The notes beneath the pieces were generated by a model. The model did not search any database and had not been told where the DNA came from. It was given only the letters and a program-made list of their open reading frames with translations. Positions 1-8,425 of a DNA stretch of 64,000 bases are shown one piece after another; within the stretch, counting starts at the first letter, position 1; every line of letters begins with the position of its first letter. The position numbers and the translations under genes were made by a program. This DNA comes from Paucibacter aquatile (GTDB lineage: Bacteria; Pseudomonadota; Gammaproteobacteria; Burkholderiales; Burkholderiaceae_C), in assembly GCF_002885975.1 (NCBI RefSeq), contig NZ_POSP01000003.1, positions 3,472,001 to 3,536,000 of the forward strand. The letters run 5' to 3'.

Positions 1-270
1 GCGGCCGAAGATCTCGCGCCCTTGCGGCACATAGCCGATGCCGGCGCGGGCGCGCTCGAAGGGCTTGGCGCGCGTGATGTCCTGGCCTTGCAGCCGGACC
101 TCGCCGCTTTTCACCGGCACCAGGCCCATCAGCGACTTGAGCAAGGTGGTCTTGCCGACGCCGTTGCGGCCCAGCAGCACGGTGATGCGGCCGGGCTGCA
201 CGCGCAGCGAGACATCGCGCAGGATGTGCGAGCCGCCGTAGTACTGCTGGAGGTTCTGGGCGATCAGCAT
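1..270 (-). CDS. urtE: Urea ABC transporter ATP-binding protein UrtE (3' end outside window)
   Basis: The second ATPase of the high-affinity urea importer, acting at the cytoplasmic face of the inner membrane. Ninety residues are present, from MLIAQNLQQYYGG at the start through a Walker A motif (GRNGVGKTT, about residues 34-42) to the Q-loop region (GYVPQGREIFGR). The rest, including the signature and Walker B motifs, lies beyond the left edge. The family is normally about 230 residues. It is last in the leftward operon urtA-B-C-D-E, 46 bp after urtD, and this order is what separates UrtE from other branched-chain amino-acid type ATPases such as LivF. Confidence 0.9.
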   Translation of the reverse strand, partial: MLIAQNLQQYYGGSHILRDVSLRVQPGRITVLLGRNGVGKTTLLKSLMGLVPVKSGEVRLQGQDITRAKPFERARAGIGYVPQGREIFGR

Positions 271-316
271 GGCAGGCAGGAGGAGGAAGGGTTGATGGAT
301 CGTGTGTGCATGCCGC

Positions 317-1174
317 TCAACGTCCGAGGTAGACCTCGATCACGCGCTCGTCGGCCTGCACCTGGGACAGCGGGCCCTGGGCCAGCACGCGGCCTTCGCA
401 GAGCACGGTGACGGTGCCGCCCAGGCGGGCGATGAAGCCCATGTCATGCTCGACCACGATCAGGCTGTGCCGACCCTTCAGCTGCAGAAAGAGCTCGGCC
501 GTGCGCTCGGTTTCCTGGTCGGTCATGCCGGCCACAGGCTCGTCGAGCAGCAGCAGTTTCGGCTCCTGGATCAAGAGCATGCCGATCTCCAGCCACTGCT
601 TCTGGCCGTGGCTGAGCAGGCCGGCCGGGCGCTGCGCCTCGGCCTGCAGCTGGATCAGCTCCAGCACCTCGGCCAGGCGATCACGCTGCGCGCCGCTGAG
701 CCGGTGCCACAGCGCCGCCGCCACGCCGCGCGGGCCTTGCAGGGCCAGCTCCAGGTTCTCGAACACGCTCAGCGCCTCGAACACCGTGGGCTTCTGGAAC
801 TTGCGGCACAAGCCCATGGAGGCGATCTCGGCCTCGCTGTGGCGCAGCAGGTCGATGGTGCCGCCGAAGAAGACCTCGCCGCGGTCGGGCCGGGTCTTGC
901 CGGTGATGATGTCCATCATCGTGGTCTTGCCCGCGCCATTGGGGCCGATGATGCAGCGCAGCTCGCCCGGCGCGATGTCCAGGGACAGGCCGTTGATGGC
1001 CTTGAAGCCGTCGAAAGCGACGTGCACGTCTTCGAGGTAGAGGATGCGGCCGTGGGTCAGGTCCAGCTCGCCGGCGCGGTGCGGGCGGGCGTAGCCGGGG
1101 CTGCGGTCGCCGCCATGTTTGCCTTGCTGTTCGGCCAGACGTTCCTGGCCTTGTTCGAGCAGATCGGGGCTCAT
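317..1174 (-). CDS. urtD: Urea ABC transporter ATP-binding protein UrtD
   Basis: First ATPase of the urea importer, 285 residues. It has Walker A (GPNGAGKTT), an ABC signature-like LSHGQKQWLEI and Walker B LLLLDEPVAGM, followed by the switch-histidine region VEHDMGF. The start codon at 1174 overlaps the urtC stop in an ATGA arrangement, indicating translational coupling. An upstream in-frame extension would run into urtC and is rejected. The N-terminal 40 residues before the ABC fold (LEQGQERLAEQQGKHGG) are charged and of no evident function. The assignment rests on operon position as well as fold. Confidence 0.95.
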   Translation of the reverse strand: MSPDLLEQGQERLAEQQGKHGGDRSPGYARPHRAGELDLTHGRILYLEDVHVAFDGFKAINGLSLDIAPGELRCIIGPNGAGKTTMMDIITGKTRPDRGEVFFGGTIDLLRHSEAEIASMGLCRKFQKPTVFEALSVFENLELALQGPRGVAAALWHRLSGAQRDRLAEVLELIQLQAEAQRPAGLLSHGQKQWLEIGMLLIQEPKLLLLDEPVAGMTDQETERTAELFLQLKGRHSLIVVEHDMGFIARLGGTVTVLCEGRVLAQGPLSQVQADERVIEVYLGR

Positions 1175-2268
1175 GCCTGGCCTGCCTTTCGCAACGAGCT
1201 GAATCGGGAGACCAGTCCGGCCAAGCCCTGCGGCAGGAAGAGGGTGACGGCAATGAAGAGCGCGCCGAGGAAGTAGAGCCAGAACTCGGGCGCGCTGACC
1301 GTGAGCCAGCTCTTGGCACCGTTGACCGCAAAGGCGCCGGCGATCGGCCCCAGCAGGCTGCCGCGCCCGCCGACCGCGGCCCAGACCGCGATCTCGATGG
1401 AGTTGGCCACGCTCATCTCGCTCGGGTTGATGATGCCGACCTGCGGCACATAGAGCGCGCCGGCCAGGCCGCACATCATGGCCGAGACGGTCCAGATGCA
1501 GAGCTTGTAGGGCAGGGGTGAGTAGCCGCAGAACATCAGCCGAGATTCGGCGTCACGCACGGCCTGCAGCACGCGGCCGAACTTGGATCGCGTCAGCCAG
1601 CGCGCCAGCAGATAGCAGCCCACCAGGGCCAGGCCACTGAGCACGAACAAGACCATGCGGGTCTGCGCCGTGTGGATGGGCTGGCCGAGGATGCGCTTGA
1701 AATCGGTGAAGCCGTTGTTGCCGCCGAGACCCGTCTCATTCCGGAAGAACAGCAGCATGGCCGCGTAGGTCAGGGCCTGGGTGATGATGGAGAAGTACAC
1801 GCCCTTGATGCGCGAACGGAAGGCGAAGTAGCCGAACACAAAGGCCAGGCCGCCCGGCACGGCCAGCACCAGCACCAGGGTGGCGAGAAAGCTGTCGCTG
1901 AGCTGCCAATGCCAGGGCAGCGTCTTCCAGTCGAGGAAGACCATGAAGTCGGGCAGGGTGCTTTGGTACTGGCCTTCGCGACCGATCTGGCGCATCAGAT
2001 GCATGCCCATCACATAGCCGCCGAGCGCGAAGAACAGGCCATGGCCCAGCGACAGGATGCCGGCAAAGCCCCAGATCAGATCCATGGCCAGGGCGCAGAT
2101 GGCGTAGCACATGAACTTGCCCAGCAAGGCCACGCCGTAGTCGCTCAGATGCAAGACCTGACCCTCGGGCACCCACAGATTCAGCACCGGCGCCAGCACG
2201 CAGATCAGCAGCAGGGCGCAGGCGACGAGCAGCCAGGCGCGGGGGCTGAGGAAGGATTGGGGCTTCAT
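1171..2268 (-). CDS. urtC: Urea ABC transporter permease UrtC
   Basis: Inner-membrane permease subunit of the urea importer, 365 residues, LivM type. Hydrophobic segments fill the protein, beginning with WLLVACALLLICVLAPVLN near residue 12. The motif DLIWGFAGILSLGHGLFF is the conserved N-terminal signature of this permease class, and the C-terminal loop GRGSLLGPIAG is the coupling (EAA-like) loop. It heterodimerises with UrtB. Unusually, it is separated from urtB by 325 bp that hold two inverted copies of a structured repeat, so its expression depends on read-through or on a promoter in that spacer. Confidence 0.95.
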   Translation of the reverse strand: MKPQSFLSPRAWLLVACALLLICVLAPVLNLWVPEGQVLHLSDYGVALLGKFMCYAICALAMDLIWGFAGILSLGHGLFFALGGYVMGMHLMRQIGREGQYQSTLPDFMVFLDWKTLPWHWQLSDSFLATLVLVLAVPGGLAFVFGYFAFRSRIKGVYFSIITQALTYAAMLLFFRNETGLGGNNGFTDFKRILGQPIHTAQTRMVLFVLSGLALVGCYLLARWLTRSKFGRVLQAVRDAESRLMFCGYSPLPYKLCIWTVSAMMCGLAGALYVPQVGIINPSEMSVANSIEIAVWAAVGGRGSLLGPIAGAFAVNGAKSWLTVSAPEFWLYFLGALFIAVTLFLPQGLAGLVSRFSSLRKAGQA

Positions 2269-2307
2269 GGTTTGCAGGGGGATGTTGGTGTTGGGTTATG
2301 AGTGGTC

Positions 2308-2403
2308 AGGGTGGCTGGGCGCTCTGTTGCGCTCATGTCCTCCGGCCCGGGCTGCGCCCGTGCCTCCCCCTTGACTTCGCTCCACAGAGCACCCAGCCAC
2401 CCT
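2308..2403 (+). repeat. Structured intergenic repeat family 1, copy A
   Basis: Outer inverted arms at 2308-2326 and 2385-2403 pair over 19 positions with one mismatch. Inside lies the conserved core CGCTCATGTCC, then an inner hairpin (2344-2352 and 2356-2364, loop TGC), then a pyrimidine block CCTTGACTTCGCT. The same architecture recurs at 2454-2566, 33558-33663 and 33708-33813 with different arm sequences. Orientation is defined by CATGTCC reading on the + strand. Confidence 0.8.
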
Positions 2404-2453
2404 TCCTTTCGGGCAGACCCCCACCCATGCATCGCGAGCGCCCATCGTTGGCT

Positions 2454-2566
2454 GGAAGCGGGCTTCGGCCGAGTGTCGAAGCGAAAGAGACTGGCATCAG
2501 GAGGAGGGCGGGGCGCAGCCCCGCCCGGGGGACATGAGCGGAGGCACTCGGCCGGAGTTCGCTTCC
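2454..2566 (-). repeat. Structured intergenic repeat family 1, copy A' (inverted)
   Basis: Outer arms 2454-2475 and 2545-2566 pair at 19 of 22 positions. The inner hairpin 2506-2514 / 2518-2526 is a perfect 9-bp stem with loop GCA, followed by the conserved GGGGGACATGAGCGGA. It is inverted relative to copy A, 50 bp away, and lies between urtB and urtC. It carries about 10 extra bases in the purine-rich side (GACTGGCATCA) compared with the other copies. Confidence 0.8.
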
Positions 2567-2593
2567 TTCACACAGGCTGGAAGACCTCAACAT

Positions 2594-4222
2594 TCAGGCC
2601 TCCACCACCCGCCCCTTCATCGCGAAGATGCCCTGCGGCCGCTTCTGGATGAAGACGATGATGAACACCAGCACGGCGATCTTGGCCAGCACCGCGCCGA
2701 CCATGCCTTCCAGCAGCTTGTTGCCCAGGCCCAGGCCGAGGGCGGCGTAGACCGTGCCGGCCAGTTGGCCGACGCCGCCCAGCACCACCACCATGAAGGC
2801 GTCGACGATATAGCTCTGGCCCAGGTCGGGGCCGACATTGCCGATCTGGCTCAGCGCGCAGCCGGCCAGGCCGGCAATGCCCGAACCCAGGGCGAAGGCG
2901 TAGGTGTCGGTGCGGGCGGTGTTGACGCCCATGCAGGAGGCCATGGCGCGGTTCTGCGTCACGCCGCGCACGAACAAGCCCAGGCGGGTGCGTCGCAGCA
3001 GCAGGCTCATGCCGGCCAGCACCGCCAGGGCGAAGCCCATGATCAGCAGCCGATTCCAGGGCAGGGACAGCGAGGGCAGCAGCTGCAGGCCGCCGCTCAT
3101 CCAGGCCGGGTTTTCGACGCTGACGTTCTGCGCGCCGAAGAGGCTGCGCACCGCCTGCATCAGCACCAGGCTGATGCCCCAGGTGGCCAGCAAGGTTTCC
3201 AGTGGCCGGCCATAGAGCCAGCGCAGCACCAGGCGCTCCATCAGCGCGCCGACGGCCGCCGCGGCCAGAAAGGCGGCCGGCAGGGCGGCCAGCAAGTAAT
3301 AGTCAAACGCAGCGGCAGGCAGCCAATGGCGGAAGGCCAGCTGCACCAGATAGGTGGCGTAAGCGCCCATCATCATCAGCTCGCCATGGGCCATATTGAT
3401 CACGCCCATCAGCCCGTAGGTGATGGCCAGGCCCAGGGCCACCAGCAGCAGGATGCTGCCCAGGCTCAGGCCGGTGAACAGCTCGCCCAGGCGCTCGCCC
3501 CAGGCCAGGCTGGATTCCAGCTTGCGCAGCGAGGCGGCCAGCGCGCTTTTGACATTGGGGTCGGTCTCTTCGGCCAGGCGCTGGTTGATCAGCAGCTGGG
3601 TGGCGGGCCGGTTTGAGCGGCCCAGCTCGCGCGCAGCTTGCAGACGCAGGCTCGGGTCGCTGCTGCCGGCCAAGGCGGCGGCGCGCGCCAGGCTCAGTTC
3701 GGCCAACACGTCTTCATCGCTCTCGCGGGCCAGCGCGCGGTCCAGCAAGGGCAGCTGCTGCTCGCTGGCATTCTGTTGCAGGGCCTGAGCGGCGGCCAGG
3801 CGTTCGGCAGGCTTGGCGCTGAACAATTGCAGCGCGGCCAGGGCTTGATCCAACTCGCCGCGCAGGCGGTTGTTGATCATCACCTCGGCCAGGTCTTGCG
3901 GCACCGGGTTGAGCGGGGCGCCGCTCAGGGCGTCCTCAGCGCTGCCATCGGCGTGCAGGATCAGCAGGCGCGTGCCGCTGGTCTTCAGTTGCTCGGCGGC
4001 CAGGGCCTGGATGAAGGCCTGCAGGCGTGGGTCGGGTGCTTGCGCGGCGGCGAGCAAGGCGGCATGCAGCGCGGCGATGCGGGCCTCGCTGTCTTCGTCG
4101 CTGGCCATGGTGCGCGCCTGCGCCAGCGTCAGCGCCTGCGCGGGCGGTGTCGGTAGCAGCATCAGCAAGCCCAGCAGCAGCGCGCTCAGCAGGGAGGCCG
4201 CGCGGTGCACGAGTGTGGCCAT
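2594..4222 (-). CDS. urtB: Urea ABC transporter permease UrtB
   Basis: Second inner-membrane permease of the urea importer, 542 residues, LivH type. The start at 4222 is preferred over upstream in-frame codons because GGAG lies 5 bases before it and a signal peptide follows (residues about 1-29, ending PAQA). Residues about 30-225 form a charged, alanine-rich helical domain; the membrane part follows with SILLLVALGLAITYGLMGVINMAHGELMMMGAY. The long soluble N-terminal part is normal for proteobacterial UrtB and distinguishes it from LivH. It lies 75 bp after urtA. Confidence 0.95.
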   Translation of the reverse strand: MATLVHRAASLLSALLLGLLMLLPTPPAQALTLAQARTMASDEDSEARIAALHAALLAAAQAPDPRLQAFIQALAAEQLKTSGTRLLILHADGSAEDALSGAPLNPVPQDLAEVMINNRLRGELDQALAALQLFSAKPAERLAAAQALQQNASEQQLPLLDRALARESDEDVLAELSLARAAALAGSSDPSLRLQAARELGRSNRPATQLLINQRLAEETDPNVKSALAASLRKLESSLAWGERLGELFTGLSLGSILLLVALGLAITYGLMGVINMAHGELMMMGAYATYLVQLAFRHWLPAAAFDYYLLAALPAAFLAAAAVGALMERLVLRWLYGRPLETLLATWGISLVLMQAVRSLFGAQNVSVENPAWMSGGLQLLPSLSLPWNRLLIMGFALAVLAGMSLLLRRTRLGLFVRGVTQNRAMASCMGVNTARTDTYAFALGSGIAGLAGCALSQIGNVGPDLGQSYIVDAFMVVVLGGVGQLAGTVYAALGLGLGNKLLEGMVGAVLAKIAVLVFIIVFIQKRPQGIFAMKGRVVEA

Positions 4223-4297
4223 GAGGGCTCCGCGGTTCAAAAAGGAAGGCTGCCGACCACGGGCCTCGCGGCCCATTGGGTCAGCTCAATAGAAAAG

Positions 4298-5590
4298 TTA
4301 CTTCTTCACCGGCTCATCGGGCTTCTTGTCGTTGCCTTCGATGTAGGGGCTCCAGGGCTTGGCCTTGACCGGGGCCGGGGTCTTCCAGACCACGCCGAAC
4401 TGGCCGTCCGCCTTGATCTCGCCGATGAACACCGACTTGTGCAGGTGGTGGTTCTTCTCGTCCATCTTGGAGGTGATGCCCGAGGGCGCGGTGAAGGTCT
4501 GGCCGGCCATGGCGGCGATGACCTTGTCCACGTCCGTGCTCTTGGCCTTCTCGACCGCCTGCTTCCACATATGGATGCCGATGTAGGTGGCCTCCATCGG
4601 GTCATTGGTCAGCGGCTTGTCCATATGGCCGGGCAGCTTCTTGGCCTTGGCGTAGGCGCTCCACTTCTGGATGAAAGCGGTGTTGGCCGGGTTCTTGATG
4701 GACATGAAGTAGTTCCAGGCGGCCAGGTGGCCGACCAGGGGCTTGGTGTCCACGCCGCGCAGCTCTTCCTCGCCGACCGAGAAGGCGACCACGGGCACAT
4801 CCTTGGCCTTCAGGCCGGCATTGCCCAGCTCTTTGTAGAAGGGCACGTTGGAGTCGCCGTTGATGGTGGAAACCACGGCGGTCTTGCCGCCGGCCGAGAA
4901 TTTCTTGATGTCGGCAACGATGGTCTGGTAGTCGCTGTGGCCAAAAGGCGTGTACTTCTCGTCGATGTCCGTGTCCTTCACGCCCTTGCTCTTGAGGTAG
5001 GCGCGCAGGATCTTGTTGGTGGTGCGCGGGTAGACGTAGTCGGTGCCCAAAAGCACCCAACGCTTGGCGCCGCCGCCGTCCTTGCTCATCAGATAGTCCA
5101 CCGCGGGGATGGCCTGCTGGTTGGGCGCGGCGCCGGTGTAGAACACGTTTTTGCTCAGCTCTTCACCCTCGTACTGCACCGGGTAGAACAGCAGGCCGTT
5201 GAGCTCCTCGACCACCGGCAGCACCGATTTGCGCGAGACCGAGGTCCAGCAGCCGAAGATCACGGCGACCTTGTCCTGCGTGAGCAGCTGTTTGGTCTTC
5301 TCGGCGAACAGCGGCCAGTTGGAGGCCGGGTCCACGACCACGGGCTCCAGCTTCTTGCCGAGCACGCCGCCCTTGGCATTGATCTCGTCGATGGCCATCA
5401 GCACCGTGTCCTTGAGCACGGTTTCCGAGATGGCCATGGTGCCGGACAGGCTGTGCAGCACGCCGACCTTGATGGTGTCGGCCGCCTGGGCCGACAGGCT
5501 GGTGACGCTGAGGCCGGCCAGCGCGCTGACGACGGCCAGGGCTTTCAGCGAGAAGACGCGGCGGCTGGGGGTCTGGGACGGGACGGGCAT
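4298..5590 (-). CDS. urtA: Urea ABC transporter substrate-binding protein UrtA
   Basis: Periplasmic urea-binding protein, 430 residues, first gene of the urt operon. The start at 5590 is supported by AGGAG seven bases upstream. The N-terminus has a twin-arginine-like SRRVFSLK followed by a hydrophobic stretch, with probable cleavage after AQA near residue 34. The mature protein begins DTIKVGVLHSLSGTMAISE, the usual start of the UrtA/AmiC type-1 periplasmic binding fold. No sigma-54 box was found in the 213 bp upstream. Confidence 0.95.
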   Translation of the reverse strand: MPVPSQTPSRRVFSLKALAVVSALAGLSVTSLSAQAADTIKVGVLHSLSGTMAISETVLKDTVLMAIDEINAKGGVLGKKLEPVVVDPASNWPLFAEKTKQLLTQDKVAVIFGCWTSVSRKSVLPVVEELNGLLFYPVQYEGEELSKNVFYTGAAPNQQAIPAVDYLMSKDGGGAKRWVLLGTDYVYPRTTNKILRAYLKSKGVKDTDIDEKYTPFGHSDYQTIVADIKKFSAGGKTAVVSTINGDSNVPFYKELGNAGLKAKDVPVVAFSVGEEELRGVDTKPLVGHLAAWNYFMSIKNPANTAFIQKWSAYAKAKKLPGHMDKPLTNDPMEATYIGIHMWKQAVEKAKSTDVDKVIAAMAGQTFTAPSGITSKMDEKNHHLHKSVFIGEIKADGQFGVVWKTPAPVKAKPWSPYIEGNDKKPDEPVKK

Positions 5591-5724
5591 GGCGGGGCTC
5601 CTAAGGATTCCGGGTTGGTGGGAAGCTGCGGTCTGACGAAGCCAATGTAGGCAGCCGGCTCGCGCTGGCATATACGGCGGATGGCGTACAGGGCTGGCCA
5701 TGCCGCAGGAAAGTCGCCGCCGGT

Positions 5725-5753
5725 TTGCCGCGGGCGGCCGGGGTGGTCACAAT
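5725..5753 (+). promoter_or_regulatory. Candidate sigma-70 promoter for the SRPBCC gene
   Basis: TTGCCG (5725-5730) and CACAAT (5748-5753) are spaced by 17 bp, each matching the consensus hexamers at 4 of 6 positions, about 50 bp before the start codon at 5804. It is weak on sequence alone. Confidence 0.35.
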
Positions 5754-5803
5754 CGCCTGCAGCCTTCCCACCACACCCACACTTGGCCGATCGGAACCCC
5801 GCC

Positions 5804-6283
5804 ATGAGCTCCATGCCCCATCTCGACCTGGTCCTGCAACGCGTCATTCCGACCCCGGTCGCCCAGGTCTGGCGCTGCTGGACCGAGCCGGCGCTGCTGA
5901 TGCAGTGGTTCTGCCCCAAGCCCTGGCAGACGGTCGAATGCGAGATCGATCTGCGCCCGGGCGGCATCTTCCGCACCGTCATGCAGTCGCCCTCCGGTGA
6001 TCAGCACCCCAATGAGGGCTGCTATCTGGAGCTGGTGCCGAACGAGCGCCTGGTCTGGACCGGCGCGCTCAAGGCCGGCTTCCGCCCAGCCGACGCGGCC
6101 GCCCATCCCTTCGTCTTCACCGCCGTCATCAGCCTGGCGCCGCATGCCGATGGGGGCACGCTCTACACCGCCACGGTCATGCACAGCGATGAGTCCGGCC
6201 GCCAGACCCACGAGGCCATGGGCTTCCATCAGGGCTGGGGTGCGGCGCTGGATCAGCTGGTGGCCGTGGCCGCTGGCTTGTGA
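5804..6283 (+). CDS. SRPBCC (AHSA1-type) domain protein
   Basis: A single-domain START/Bet v1-like protein of 159 residues. It begins LDLVLQRVIPTPVAQVWRCW and carries the typical AHSA1 features: W near residue 30 (LLMQWFCPKPW), RPGGIFRTVMQSPSG, and NERLVWTG. A C-terminal helix MGFHQGWGAALDQL closes the fold. The family binds hydrophobic ligands or acts as a co-chaperone; nothing here fixes the ligand. The next gene starts 13 bp downstream on the same strand, so the two may be cotranscribed. It is divergent from urtA. Confidence 0.85.
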   Translation: MSSMPHLDLVLQRVIPTPVAQVWRCWTEPALLMQWFCPKPWQTVECEIDLRPGGIFRTVMQSPSGDQHPNEGCYLELVPNERLVWTGALKAGFRPADAAAHPFVFTAVISLAPHADGGTLYTATVMHSDESGRQTHEAMGFHQGWGAALDQLVAVAAGL

Positions 6284-6296
6284 GGGGACTCACCCC

Positions 6297-6578
6297 ATGG
6301 CCACCGATCCCAAACCCCGCCCGCCCGAACGCCTGAGCCTGACGGGCTCGCAGACCCTGAGCGTCGATCAGGACCTGACCGTCACCGTCGGGCGCAAGCT
6401 GCGCATCGAGGCGGCCGATTCTCTGGAGCTGGTGGTTGGCAAGACCCGCCTGCTGCTGAAGAAAGACGGCAGCATCCTGATCCAGGGCGGCCGTGTGCAG
6501 ATTGAGGCCAGCGGCACGGTCGATGTCAAGGCGGGCACGGATGTGAAGCTGCGCGGCTCCAAGATCACGCAGAACTGA
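6297..6578 (+). CDS. Small VgrG-tail-like (beta-helix repeat) protein
   Basis: Ninety-three residues built almost entirely of short alternating beta-strand units such as LELVVGKTRLLLKKDGSILI, GRVQIEASGTVDVKAGTDVKLRG and a final SKITQN. This periodicity resembles the C-terminal gp5/VgrG beta-helix of type VI secretion spikes and the associated DUF6484-type domains. No spike core, OB fold or other T6SS gene is visible nearby, so a secretion role is inference only. The 30 N-terminal residues are proline-rich and then strand-forming. The start ATG lies 13 bp after the SRPBCC gene. Confidence 0.6.
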   Translation: MATDPKPRPPERLSLTGSQTLSVDQDLTVTVGRKLRIEAADSLELVVGKTRLLLKKDGSILIQGGRVQIEASGTVDVKAGTDVKLRGSKITQN

Positions 6579-6675
6579 GGCCTGGCGCTGGGCTCCTGTC
6601 TGTCCCGCACCGGGGTCTCAGCAGCCGGGGCTGGCCTCGCTTAATATGGCGCCGACCCCCCGCCTGGAGCCTCTC

Positions 6676-8073
6676 ATGTCTTACCCCGTGCCTGCTCAGG
6701 AAGCCGAACGCTTGAAGGCCTTGCAGGCATTGGAATTGATGGACAGCGGCCGTGATCCGGCCTTCGATGATCTGGTGCAGCTGGCGGCCGAATGGTGCGG
6801 CGTGCCGGTGGCCGCCATCAGCCTGATCGATGCCGACCGGCAGTGGTTCAAAGCCTGTTGCGGCCTCGATATCCGCGAGACGCCGCGCGAGGAATCCTTC
6901 TGCACCCATGCCATCGTGCATCCACATGAGTTGCTGCAGGTGCGTGATGCCCGGCTGGACCCGCGCTTTGCCGACAACCCGCTGGTGACGGGGGCACCCC
7001 ATGTGCGGTTTTATGCCGGTGCGCCTCTGCTGACGACCGAGGGCCATGCCCTGGGCGCGCTCTGCGTCATCGACAGCCAGCCGCGGGAGCTGACGGCCTC
7101 GCAAGTCCATGCGCTGGAGGTGCTGGCGCGCCAGGTGGGCCTCTTGATCGAGCTGCGCAGCAAGCGCGCCCGGCTGGAGCAGCAGGAGCGCACCCTGCGC
7201 ACCAGCGAGGCGCGGCTGCGCGGCGTCACCGACAACGTGCCGGCCGTGATTGCCTACGTCGACGCACAGCAGCGGGTCCAGTTCTGCAATCGCAAGCTGA
7301 TCGATTGGTGCGGGCGCCCCGAATCCGAGGTTCTGGGCCAGACCCTGCAGGCGGTGCTGGGCGATGCGGAGTACGCCCGCCACCGCGAGCATGTGGAGGC
7401 GGCCTTGCAGGGCCAGCGCCGCGATTTCGGGCTCTGGGCACTGGACCCGGAGGACGGGCGTTTTTTCCAGTTCAGCCATGTGCCCGATTGCCTGGATGGC
7501 AGCGGCCCGGTGCAGGGTTTTTTCGTCCTGGCCAGTGATCTGACGGCGATGAAGCAGCTGCAGCTGCAGCTGGCCGAGGAGGCACGCTTCGACGCCCTGA
7601 CCGGCCTGCCCAACCGCCGCCATTTTCACGAGCAGCTGGATCAGGGCCTGCTGCGCGCCCAGCGCCACGGCACCCAGCTGGCCCTGGGTTTCCTGGATCT
7701 CGATGGCTTCAAGCAGATCAACGACCGCCACGGCCACGCCATCGGCGACGAGGTGCTGCAGGAGTTCGGCCGGCGCCTGCGCCAGAGTCTGCGTCAGACC
7801 GATTTCGTCGCCCGCCTGGCCGGCGATGAGTTCACCGTGCTGCTCGAAGACGTGCAGCAGGCCCACGAGCTGGAGCCTCTGGCGAGCAAGATCCTCGCCC
7901 ACATCCGCCAGCCCTTTGTGCTCAGCAACGGTCTGAGCCTGGCCGTACGCACCAGCCTGGGCCTGGCCCTGGCCGGTTCAGGCGAGAGCGCGGCGGCGCT
8001 GATCGAGCGGGCCGATGCCGCCATGTACCGCGCCAAATCGCAGGGGCGCGACAACTTCGTGCTGGAGCTCTGA
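6676..8073 (+). CDS. GAF-PAS-GGDEF diguanylate cyclase
   Basis: A soluble 465-residue signalling protein. The N-terminal GAF domain spans about residues 20-155 (FCTHAIVHPHELLQV, VRFYAGAPLLTTEGHALG). A coiled linker leads to a PAS domain (about 185-295, VTDNVPAVIAYVDAQQRV). The GGDEF domain follows (FDALTGLPNRRHF, LDLDGFKQIND). The catalytic signature reads AGDEF, a known variant that can still be active, and an inhibitory I-site RxxD (RQTD) lies five residues before it. Predicted role: c-di-GMP synthesis controlled by small-ligand or redox input. The start at 6676 has GGAG six bases upstream; an ATG 30 bases earlier is less likely. Confidence 0.9.
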   Translation: MSYPVPAQEAERLKALQALELMDSGRDPAFDDLVQLAAEWCGVPVAAISLIDADRQWFKACCGLDIRETPREESFCTHAIVHPHELLQVRDARLDPRFADNPLVTGAPHVRFYAGAPLLTTEGHALGALCVIDSQPRELTASQVHALEVLARQVGLLIELRSKRARLEQQERTLRTSEARLRGVTDNVPAVIAYVDAQQRVQFCNRKLIDWCGRPESEVLGQTLQAVLGDAEYARHREHVEAALQGQRRDFGLWALDPEDGRFFQFSHVPDCLDGSGPVQGFFVLASDLTAMKQLQLQLAEEARFDALTGLPNRRHFHEQLDQGLLRAQRHGTQLALGFLDLDGFKQINDRHGHAIGDEVLQEFGRRLRQSLRQTDFVARLAGDEFTVLLEDVQQAHELEPLASKILAHIRQPFVLSNGLSLAVRTSLGLALAGSGESAAALIERADAAMYRAKSQGRDNFVLEL

Positions 8074-8120
8074 GCGTGCGTCGCCTTGGCGTGCGACGCT
8101 CAGCGTTCAGCGTTCAGCGC

Positions 8121-8270
8121 TCAATCGTTGCGGTGAGCCGCGGTGTCGCTGGCGATGTGGCTCAAAAAGTAGCGCACATAGAACGCGCCCATGCCCAGCG
8201 TGATGGCAATCACGGCGGCGCTCATCAGGCCGACATCGGAAGAGAACAGGTCTTTGAACAGGTTCAACAT
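8121..8270 (-). CDS. DUF3149 small membrane protein
   Basis: A 49-residue protein too short for ordinary gene calling. It begins MLNLFKDLFSSDVGLMS and has one membrane helix, about residues 14-36 (LMSAAVIAITLGMGAFYVRYF), then a short polar tail ending HRND. AAGGAG stands seven bases before the ATG. The pattern of an amphipathic KDLFSSDVGL N-terminus before one helix ending in RYF matches the DUF3149 family of betaproteobacteria, whose function is unknown. It is convergent with the diguanylate cyclase gene and divergent from the sirtuin gene. Confidence 0.8.
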   Translation of the reverse strand: MLNLFKDLFSSDVGLMSAAVIAITLGMGAFYVRYFLSHIASDTAAHRND

Positions 8271-8425
8271 CGATCACTCCTTGCTGTTGCTGCTGCGGGC
8301 ATGCTTGTTCGTGCCCATGCCGGCATTGGGCGCCTGCCGCCGCCGTGCCGCTTTGAGCTGACGCAAGTTCTGCGCAGACAGCTGAAAGCGTCTGCGACCC
8401 GGCTGTGGCTCGGGAACAATGGGGC

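Noticed and set aside
2308..2403. Integron attC site or IS/MITE remnant as explanation for family 1 repeats
   Set aside because: No RYYYAAC/GTTRRRY ends, no conserved terminal repeats between copies, no target duplication seen and no transposase or integrase gene in the window.
2298..2652. Short open frames between urtC and urtB
   Set aside because: They lie wholly within the hairpin repeats and have low-complexity Arg/Pro/Ser composition.
5591..5803. Sigma-54 promoter for urtA
   Set aside because: I searched the - strand upstream of urtA for GG-N10-GC with flanking consensus and found no acceptable match.
8074..8120. Terminator between the diguanylate cyclase and DUF3149 genes
   Set aside because: The GAGCGT/ACGCTC pairing is short, interrupted by mismatches and lacks a T-run.
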